Shown one piece after another: positions 7,042 to 11,641 of a DNA stretch of 12,950 bases. The stretch is from an uncultured Bacillota bacterium. Its GTDB lineage: Bacteria; Bacillota; Clostridia; Peptostreptococcales; Anaerovoracaceae. Below the pieces are notes generated by a model. The model did no database searches. It had not been told where the DNA came from and worked only from the letters and a program-made list of their open reading frames with translations. Numbering within the stretch: position 1 is the first letter of the stretch; each line of letters opens with the position of its first letter. The position numbers were made by a program, and so were the translations under genes. The stretch is from contig CAMOXP010000022.1 of NCBI GenBank assembly GCA_946629205.1, positions 1 through 12,950 on the forward strand, written 5' to 3'.

Positions 7042-8808
7042 CTATACTGCTTTTGCTTCTTCTGCTTTTGCATGATCCTCATCCAGGAAGTGCGTGTTTT
7101 TGTTCATCCGGTTCAGTGCGCTGACCAGAGCGTTGACTGAGGCCAGGATGATGTCAGCCTGTGTACCGACGCCCCAGTATTCATTGCCGTTCTTGTCGGC
7201 GATGCAGATGTACGCCGCGGCCATGGAATTTGAGTCCGCGCTGATGGCGTGCTCCGAATAAGTGATGAACTCGTAGTTGCTGAAGTTGTATTCTGTCTTC
7301 CGCAGTGCGTTGCTGACCGCGTCCAGACGACCGTTTCCGGTAGCCTTCAGATAGTAGATCTCATTGTTGAGTTCGACACGCATGTCCACGCTGTAGGCGT
7401 CGTCGCCTTTTGTTTTTGTTGTATCCAGGTGGCTGAAGCGGGCGTGGGTGATATCCAGCGGATCGAAATAGTTGACGTACTCATTGCTGAAGATCTCGAA
7501 GATCTCATCAGCAGAGAGTTCTTCACCGCGCCTGTCCGAGATGCCCTTCATCATGTAGCCGACTTCAGGCCGCATCAGCTGCGGGATATCGAAACCGTGA
7601 TCGCGCTTGATCAGGTAAGCGACACCGCCCTTGCCGGACTGGCTGTTGATCCGGATGACATTGCCGTCGTATTTGCGGCCCACATCATGGGGATCGATGG
7701 GCAGGTACGGTACCGTCCAGCGGGACGGATCTGTTTCCTCACGCCAGTTCATGCCTTTGGCGATGGCGTCCTGGTGCGAGCCAGAGAACGCTGCAAAGAC
7801 AAGAGAGCCGCTGTACGGATGACGCGGGCTGACCTCCAGACCGGTGAAATGCTCGTATGCTCCGACGATGTCCGGCATATGGGTGAAATCCAATTCAGGG
7901 TCTACGCCGTGGCTGAACATGTTCATAGCCAGCGTGACGACATCCACATTGCCCGTGCGTTCGCCGTTGCCGAAGAGGGTGCCTTCGATTCGGTCGCCGC
8001 CTGCCAAAAGTCCCAGTTCCGCAGCTGCTACCGCCGTGCCCCTGTCATTGTGGGGGTGCAGGGAGATGCAGACGCTTTCTCTGTTGTGGAGGTTTTTGCT
8101 CATATATTCCACCTGATTGGCAAATACATGGGGCATGGACATTTCAACCGTCGCCGGTAAGTTGATGATGACCTTGTTGTCCGGCGTCGGCTCCCAGATA
8201 TCGATGACTGCGTTGCAGACATCCAGCGCGTATTCCATCTCCGTGCCGGTGAAACTTTCCGGTGAATACTCGTACTGGTAGTGCGTGTCAGGATGGTGCA
8301 TCGCGATCTCTTTGATCAGCTTGGCGCCGTCCGTTGCGATCTTCTTGACTTCATCCTGCGACGCCCGGAACACCTGCTGGCGCTGGGCGTAGGACACAGA
8401 GTTGTAAAGATGCACGACCGCGTGCTTCACGCCATTTAGGGCTTCGAAAGTCTTCTCTATGATGTGCCGTCTCGACTGGGTCAGAACCTGGATCACCACA
8501 TCGTCGGGGATCAGATTGTCTTTGACCAGCCTGCGGATGAATTCATATTCTGTATCGGATGCAGCCGGGAAGCCGACCTCGATCTCTTTGAACCCAATGC
8601 GGCAGAGGAACTTGAACATATCCAGTTTCTCCTGCAGTGTCATCGGTTCGATCAGTGCCTGATTGCCGTCCCGCAAGTCTACGCTGCACCATCGGGGTGC
8701 TTTTGTTACGTGATCTCGTGAGACCCACTCGAAACTCTCCTGGGGAGGCGGGTAATAGCCCGGCCTGTACTTAGTGTGATTCACCATTGTTGCCTTTTTA
8801 GTCGCCAT
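7042..8808 (-). CDS. leuA: 2-isopropylmalate synthase, long form (588 aa)
   Basis: LeuA condenses acetyl-CoA with 2-oxoisovalerate, the committed and leucine-inhibited step. The TIM-barrel active site shows WCSVDLRDGNQ (Arg46, Asp47), SLHPHNDRGTA (metal ligands His251 and His253) and GNGERTGN near residue 281. From about residue 450 a C-terminal LeuA-dimer regulatory domain gives leucine feedback. The opening KYRPGYYPPPQ and the 588-residue length place it in the yeast/actinobacterial-type long LeuA class, distinct from the roughly 510-residue E. coli type. The open frame continues to 8928, but that extension reads through the T-box terminator. The real start is the ATG at 8808 (MATKKATMVNH), with GGAAG 8 nt upstream. 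First gene of the operon. Confidence 0.97.
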   Translation of the reverse strand: MATKKATMVNHTKYRPGYYPPPQESFEWVSRDHVTKAPRWCSVDLRDGNQALIEPMTLQEKLDMFKFLCRIGFKEIEVGFPAASDTEYEFIRRLVKDNLIPDDVVIQVLTQSRRHIIEKTFEALNGVKHAVVHLYNSVSYAQRQQVFRASQDEVKKIATDGAKLIKEIAMHHPDTHYQYEYSPESFTGTEMEYALDVCNAVIDIWEPTPDNKVIINLPATVEMSMPHVFANQVEYMSKNLHNRESVCISLHPHNDRGTAVAAAELGLLAGGDRIEGTLFGNGERTGNVDVVTLAMNMFSHGVDPELDFTHMPDIVGAYEHFTGLEVSPRHPYSGSLVFAAFSGSHQDAIAKGMNWREETDPSRWTVPYLPIDPHDVGRKYDGNVIRINSQSGKGGVAYLIKRDHGFDIPQLMRPEVGYMMKGISDRRGEELSADEIFEIFSNEYVNYFDPLDITHARFSHLDTTKTKGDDAYSVDMRVELNNEIYYLKATGNGRLDAVSNALRKTEYNFSNYEFITYSEHAISADSNSMAAAYICIADKNGNEYWGVGTQADIILASVNALVSALNRMNKNTHFLDEDHAKAEEAKAV

Positions 8809-8876
8809 TTTCTTTTCTTCCTTTCGTTTGTTTTTTTGCTTTTGCAAATGAGCGACTGCTGAAGACGTTTCGATAT

Positions 8877-8917
8877 AAAAAAACGTCTCTTCAGCAATCA
8901 TAGATTGTAAAGAGACG
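8877..8917 (-). terminator. T-box-controlled attenuator of the leu operon
   Basis: On the minus strand CGTCTCTT (8917-8910) pairs with AAGAGACG (8891-8884), followed by a run of T's. A smaller CAATC/GATTG hairpin lies inside the loop. It sits directly after the T-box sequence and before the leuA ribosome binding site. It ends transcription unless uncharged tRNA-Leu stabilises the antiterminator. Confidence 0.9.
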
Positions 8918-9128
8918 AAAAACTGCATAAACAGTATGATTCCGCGGTACCACTCTTCTTGCCTGTATCAGGTCCATCAACCAGAGGGACAGGCCGCTCA
9001 TTTTAAGCTTCCGCTCGGGGGTGAGACACCGAAGCGCGCCTGCGGCCTTTCACCAAATGACCGCTCTCTGTTAAGACGTCGTATTTCGATTTGTTCCCGT
9101 CATGGCAGAAAAAGATTATTTGAATACG
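8877..9128 (-). ncRNA. T-box leader RNA, leucine-specific (CUC specifier)
   Basis: This riboswitch leader senses uncharged tRNA-Leu and controls leuACDB. On the minus strand the hallmark T-box sequence AGAGTGGTACCGCGG lies at 8956-8942. Its TGGT bulge would pair with the ACCA end of the tRNA (discriminator A). Upstream, AGAGAGCGG (about 9069-9061) with GGTGAAAGGCCG resembles the conserved Stem I features. The likely specifier codon is CTC (9025-9023), in the context GTGTCTCACCCC, which reads leucine and agrees with the downstream genes. The 5' end is estimated from the promoter; the 3' end is the terminator U-run. Class assignment is firm. The specifier position is inferred from sequence context without a folded model. 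Confidence 0.92.
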
Positions 9129-9134
9129 ATGACA

Positions 9135-9163
9135 ATACTAACGCTTTGGTTTGTAAAAGTCAA
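9135..9163 (-). promoter_or_regulatory. Promoter of the leu operon
   Basis: On the minus strand a -35 box TTGACT (9163-9158) and a -10 box TAGTAT (9140-9135) are separated by exactly 17 bp. Transcription would start near 9128 and give a roughly 250-nt T-box leader before the attenuator. Confidence 0.8.
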
Positions 9164-9203
9164 GACTGAAAATGCAAAATCTATACAATTTTAGATACGT
9201 TTT

Positions 9204-9237
9204 TAGATGCACTTTCGGATCCGTTCATTCCGAATCG
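9204..9237 (-). terminator. Possible terminator after the flavodoxin gene
   Basis: Downstream of the flavodoxin stop, the minus strand shows nested pairings GCAC/GTGC and TTCGGA/TCCGAA around a 9-nt loop. Only a weak A/T stretch follows, with no clear U-run. It would separate the flavodoxin unit from the leu promoter. Confidence 0.4.
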
Positions 9238-9261
9238 CGTGCAGGATTTCGTGCGATGGGG

Positions 9262-9684
9262 TCACGCCAGGGCAGCGCCCAGCTTCCGGCAGGCCTCTTT
9301 GCCATCTTCATCCGGTTCCAAGTGGCAGATCACGAAATCGCAGGCAAGGTTTGCGCCGGCTGTTTTGCAGCGTCCTTCCCAGATGCGCATCCATTCTCCG
9401 TCACCCCAGTCATAGGAGCCAAACAGCGCGATTTTTTTGCCGCTGAGGGATCCTTCGCACGCCGTGAACATCGGATCGAATTCATCCTCCTCCAGGACTT
9501 CATCTCCCATTGCAGGGCAGCCGAATCCGACCGCATCATAGTCATTTAACCTGTCTGCTCCAAAATCCGCCGCCGTGAGAAGATCGACTTCTGCGCCGGC
9601 TGCCAATGCGCCTTCCGCAACAGCGTTCGCCATTGCTTCTGTATTTCCTGTCATACTCCAATAAACTACAGCAACTTTACTCAT
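9262..9684 (-). CDS. Short-chain flavodoxin (140 aa)
   Basis: This small FMN protein carries electrons and can replace ferredoxin, especially when iron is scarce. The N-terminal YWSMTGNTEAMA (about residues 8-19) is the FMN phosphate-binding loop (T/S-x-T-G-N-T). GCPAMGDEVLEEDEFDP corresponds to the loop stacking against the isoalloxazine ring, and FGSYDWGDGEWMRIW is the second FMN-contact loop. At 140 residues it is a standard clostridial short-chain type. The start is supported by GGAGG 6 nt before the ATG. It follows the DUF3793 gene by 65 bp on the same strand and is probably co-transcribed from the promoter at 10630. The redox partner is not identified here. Confidence 0.95.
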   Translation of the reverse strand: MSKVAVVYWSMTGNTEAMANAVAEGALAAGAEVDLLTAADFGADRLNDYDAVGFGCPAMGDEVLEEDEFDPMFTACEGSLSGKKIALFGSYDWGDGEWMRIWEGRCKTAGANLACDFVICHLEPDEDGKEACRKLGAALA

Positions 9685-9715
9685 TTCTTACCTCCGTTCT
9701 GCATTCCGCAGTTTC

Positions 9716-9759
9716 TAAGCAGTAGCTTTCTTAATTAAGCAGTAATAATTTAAGCAGTA
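9716..9759. repeat. Three copies of TAAGCAGTA at the 3' end of the DUF3793 gene
   Basis: The 9-mer TAAGCAGTA occurs at 9716-9724, 9736-9744 and 9751-9759. The last copy overlaps the DUF3793 stop codon (TAA on the minus strand, 9752-9750). The other two fill the gap before the flavodoxin ribosome binding site. This looks like local duplication of the gene's 3' end (ACTGCTTA on the coding strand). No function is known. Confidence 0.7.
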
Positions 9760-10421
9760 ACTTTCGTGTTGACCGCCAGTTTTGTGATCGGCAGTCCACG
9801 TCCCAGACATTCGAGATATACGCCCGTGCATTTGCTGAACCGTTCGAATTGCTTTTGCGCGCGGTCAACGTCACCGTACACCTTCCAATAGCCGCTGGCT
9901 TTGCTGTTTCTACCTCCGAGGTCAATAAATCCTTTCACGTCTTCCGGAGGATATCCGAGAAAAAGCCCGACCTCGTGCGGAAACTCATCGCACTCATAGA
10001 TCCTGTCCGCCAGTCTGCTGATGCATCCATCCAGACTGGACTCCTCATATCCGAAGCGCAGCAAAATATCTTTGGCTTCTTCTGCATCCAGATCGCTTTG
10101 GAGCCTGCCCGGGCGGTAGATATAGATCAAAGCCCGGATGCAGCCTTTGCCGCAGTGGGTGCCGCGGTGCTTACAGCTGGTTTTGATGCTGGTCTTGCGG
10201 CTGCTTTTGTTTTGGCTTTGACTGCTGCTTTTGTTTTGGATTGCGTGGCAGGCGATCCTGAGCACTGTGACCCTGAGTCCTTTATCCGCCAGGATCTGAT
10301 TCAGGTGCTGCACTTCAGAATCGAGCTGCGTTTTACTTGCAAAAGTTGCCGTAAACATATTTCCTGTTTTCAGCCCCGCCAAAGTCGGCGCGCAGTGTCT
10401 TACAATCAAATCTTCAGACAT
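9750..10421 (-). CDS. DUF3793 family protein (223 aa)
   Basis: This is a cytoplasmic protein of unknown biochemical role. It opens with HCAPTLAGLKTGNMF, contains ALIYIYRPGRLQSDL, and has the strongly conserved EFPHEVGLFLGYPPEDVKGFI followed by GYWKVYGDVDRAQKQFERFSKC. These are the family's defining segments as I recall them. The usual length is about 190-200 residues. The excess here is a Ser/Lys/Gln-rich insert at about residues 61-92 that contains an exact 8-residue-period repeat (QNKSSSQS, QNKSSRKT) and a small HCGKGC cluster. No signal peptide or membrane segment is seen. Such genes are often next to flavodoxin genes in Clostridia, as here, which suggests a link to iron or redox stress (inference). 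The ribosome binding site is weak: GGAG lies about 13 nt before the ATG, inside a short tandem repeat. Confidence 0.85.
   Translation of the reverse strand: MSEDLIVRHCAPTLAGLKTGNMFTATFASKTQLDSEVQHLNQILADKGLRVTVLRIACHAIQNKSSSQSQNKSSRKTSIKTSCKHRGTHCGKGCIRALIYIYRPGRLQSDLDAEEAKDILLRFGYEESSLDGCISRLADRIYECDEFPHEVGLFLGYPPEDVKGFIDLGGRNSKASGYWKVYGDVDRAQKQFERFSKCTGVYLECLGRGLPITKLAVNTKVTA
10201..10239. repeat. 24-bp in-frame tandem duplication inside the DUF3793 gene
   Basis: CTGCTTTTGTTTTGG occurs at 10201-10215 and again at 10225-10239, a period of 24 bp. It encodes the repeated QNKSS stretch in the low-complexity insert. The period is a multiple of three, so copy-number change would keep the reading frame. 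Confidence 0.8.
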
Positions 10422-10432
10422 ATTTATACCTA

Positions 10433-10480
10433 TGCTCCTGTACTTTTATACTCTTGTACTCTTGTACTCCTGTACTCTTG
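10433..10480. repeat. 8-bp tandem repeat in the 5' leader of the DUF3793-flavodoxin operon
   Basis: Six consecutive 8-bp units with consensus TACTCTTG (plus strand) run from 10433 to 10480. Three units are exact and three vary (TACTTTTA, TACTCCTG, TGCTCCTG). On the mRNA strand the unit is CAAGAGTA. The unit nearest the gene (CAGGAGCA) supplies the only GGAG before the DUF3793 start. Copy number would change leader spacing, not the coding frame. Confidence 0.8.
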
Positions 10481-10516
10481 TATCCGGTAAGTCCGGGCTT
10501 CCGAATGTCTTATCGG

Positions 10517-10532
10517 GTTAGTTATAACTAAC
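10517..10532. promoter_or_regulatory. Perfect 16-bp dyad GTTAGTTATAACTAAC (distal operator candidate)
   Basis: This palindrome is perfect over 16 bp. It lies within the leader of the flavodoxin operon, 62 bp (start to start) downstream of a second near-copy that sits at the promoter. The GTTAG..CTAAC half-sites recall dyads bound by DtxR-type metal regulators; that link is inference. Confidence 0.6.
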
Positions 10533-10540
10533 TGCGTTTC

Positions 10541-10564
10541 TAAAATAAACACCCTTTGAGGGTG
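10541..10564 (-). terminator. Small terminator-like hairpin in the flavodoxin operon leader
   Basis: On the minus strand CACCC (10564-10560) pairs with GGGTG (10554-10550) across a 5-nt loop, followed directly by TTTATTTTA. It lies between the two dyads and downstream of the promoter, so it could act as an attenuator. The 5-bp stem is short. Confidence 0.4.
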
Positions 10565-10578
10565 GATGGGGTGCGGAA

Positions 10579-10594
10579 GTTAGCCATAACTAAC
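10579..10594. promoter_or_regulatory. Imperfect 16-bp dyad GTTAGCCATAACTAAC at the promoter (operator candidate)
   Basis: It matches the dyad at 10517-10532 in 14 of 16 positions. It begins 7 bp downstream of the -10 box of the flavodoxin operon, so it covers the predicted transcription start. A protein bound here should repress. The shared form is GTTAGnnATAACTAAC. Confidence 0.65.
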
Positions 10595-10601
10595 CATGTG
10601 C

Positions 10602-10630
10602 AGTATAGACTACTTCCGGATAGTTGTCAA
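10602..10630 (-). promoter_or_regulatory. Strong promoter of the DUF3793-flavodoxin operon
   Basis: On the minus strand a perfect -35 TTGACA (10630-10625) and -10 TATACT (10607-10602) are separated by 17 bp. Transcription would start near 10595 and give a leader of about 170 nt carrying both dyads, the small hairpin and the 8-bp repeats. A 74-bp-period array begins 11 bp upstream of the -35. Confidence 0.85.
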
Positions 10631-10641
10631 GAACAATTCGA

Positions 10642-10987
10642 AACCAACTGTTGACGCCCGCAGCCCTTGATACTACGTCTGGCCGTTGGTTGAGAACGGC
10701 CTACAGCTCGCCCGTAACCAACAGCTGACGCCCGCAGCCCTTGATACTACGTCTGGCCGTTGGTTGAGGACGGCCTACAACTCGCCCGTAACCAACAGCT
10801 GACGCCCGCAGCCCTTGATACTACGTTTGGCAGTTGGTTGAGGACGGCCTATAGCTCGCCCGTAACCAACAGCTGACGCCCGAGACCCTTGATACTACGT
10901 CTGGCCGTTGGTTGAGGACGGCCTATAGCTCGCCCGTAACCAACAGCTGACGCCCGAGACCCTTGATACTACGTTTTGCAGTTGGTT
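10642..10987 (-). repeat. Array 1: five hairpin elements at a 74-bp period
   Basis: Five 50-bp elements start at 10642, 10716, 10790, 10864 and 10938, joined by four 24-bp linkers. Each is bounded by AACCAAC and GTTGGTT, a 7-bp perfect stem around a 36-nt loop. On the minus strand the loop contains ACGTAGTATCAAGGG (ACGTAGTATCA in copies 1, 2 and 4; an adjacent base varies in others). Elements differ by a few bases: copies 4 and 5 share GAGACCC where copies 1-3 have GCAGCCC. No convincing ORF covers the array, and 74 is not a multiple of three. Linkers hold an ACGG..CCGT pairing that may form a second small hairpin. Strand is given by the orientation of the loop core. Confidence 0.85.
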
Positions 10988-11059
10988 GAAGGACTGAAGT
11001 TGCTAGTCTGTTGCAACTCAAGGTAGACTAATCCTTCTCTGAATCGACTCCTTCAGCCA
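10983..11059. repeat. Central inverted-repeat element between the two arrays
   Basis: TGGTTGAAGGA (10983-10993) and TCCTTCAGCCA (11049-11059) pair over 11 bp with one G-T wobble. Further pairings lie inside: TAGTCT/AGACTA (11004-11009 with 11025-11030) and, competing with it, GTTGC/GCAAC (10999-11003 with 11013-11017). The left arm overlaps the end of array 1 and the right arm abuts array 2, so this element is the hinge of the locus. It lacks the loop core of the arrays. Confidence 0.55.
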
Positions 11060-11263
11060 AAAGTACAAATGATCTACGAAGTATCAGCGGTTCTGGCGCT
11101 TGGCTTTTGCACTTTGCCGACCCGGCCGGCACGAAAGTACAAATGAACTACGAAGTATCAGCGGTTTCGGCGCCTGGCTTTTGTACTTTGTCGATCCGGC
11201 TGGCACGAAAGTACAAATGATCCACGAAATATCAACGGGTCCGACCTTTGCCGTTTGTACTTT
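11060..11263 (+). repeat. Array 2: three hairpin elements at a 74-bp period
   Basis: Three 56-bp elements start at 11060, 11134 and 11208, joined by two 18-bp linkers. Each is bounded by AAAGTACAAA and TTTGTACTTT (first copy TTTGCACTTT), a 10-bp stem around a 36-nt loop. The plus-strand loop begins six bases in with ACGAAGTATCAGCGG in copies 1 and 2, and a diverged form in copy 3. The linkers are GC-rich and Gly/Pro-codon-like, but no conserved frame exists across copies. The arms share nothing with array 1, while the loop core does, in the opposite orientation. Confidence 0.85.
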
Positions 11264-11404
11264 GGTATTGGTTGCCTGGTTGCACGAGGTGAATGCCGGT
11301 GTGCACTTCTGTCAACTCCGCATTTCCCAACCTCCGCAAACCCTGCAACAACCATTCCCGTAGTATTCGCAGCACCTTTCCCGTAATCTTTGCAGAATCA
11401 ATCT
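11264..11404. other. Intergenic stretch with no recognised gene
   Basis: Between array 2 and the putative flavodiiron promoter I see no supported ORF, RNA gene or clear terminator. A GCAC..GTGC pairing (about 11282-11304) could form a short hairpin. Confidence 0.5.
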
Positions 11405-11433
11405 TTTCAGCGCGGGAGGTTTTGTAGTATAAT
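11405..11433 (+). promoter_or_regulatory. Putative promoter of the flavodiiron gene
   Basis: A perfect -10 TATAAT lies at 11428-11433. The best-placed -35 (TTTCAG, 11405-11410, 17-bp spacing) is poor, so an activator or another start may be involved. It implies a leader of about 200 nt. Confidence 0.5.
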
Positions 11434-11487
11434 ACTCCTTGTACGGAATCCGCCGCGGGCGTGGCATGCGCGGGGCTATGCAACCGA

Positions 11488-11578
11488 ACACTCGGAGCCG
11501 CGGGCATGACACACTCGGAGCCGCGGGCATGGCACACGCGGAGACAAGGCGTGGCACACGTGAGCACAAGGAGAGACC
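11488..11578. repeat. Four degenerate 22-23-bp tandem repeats in the flavodiiron leader
   Basis: The units begin ACACTCGGAG (11488 and 11511), ACACGCGGAG (11534) and ACACGTGAGC (11556). The first two are identical over 21 of 23 bases; the others decay toward the gene. The block is markedly GC-rich compared with the A-rich ribosome-binding region that follows. No known riboswitch motif is recognised. Confidence 0.65.
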
Positions 11579-11641
11579 GTGCAGAACATAAGAGGCAGTT
11601 AATGTATTAAGGAAGCATAATAATAAAAAGGAGAATCCTGC

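Noticed and set aside
6068..7075. Open frame of 335 codons on the plus strand
   Set aside because: It lies fully antisense to leuC, whose family motifs are intact, has no ribosome binding site and resembles no protein family.
7249..8160. Open frame of 303 codons on the plus strand
   Set aside because: Antisense shadow of leuA with no start signal or known motifs.
8809..8928. N-terminal extension of LeuA by 40 residues
   Set aside because: The extension would be translated from the T-box terminator region, has Lys-rich nonsense character, and the ATG at 8808 has a proper ribosome binding site.
8936..9169. 77-codon plus-strand frame
   Set aside because: It is antisense to the T-box leader and crosses the T-box sequence and the leu promoter.
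10642..10987. Integron attC sites
   Set aside because: The arms do not fit the GTTRRRY/RYYYAAC core rule, and no cassette ORFs lie between units.
10642..11263. CRISPR array
   Set aside because: The whole 74-bp unit is repeated, including linkers; there are no unique spacers and no cas genes in the window.
11100..11363. 87-codon frame across array 2
   Set aside because: It arises from 74-bp repeats, which shift the frame at each unit, so no conserved peptide repeat exists.
11466..11591. 41-codon leader ORF before the flavodiiron gene
   Set aside because: No ribosome binding site, and the 23-bp repeats within it break the frame from unit to unit.
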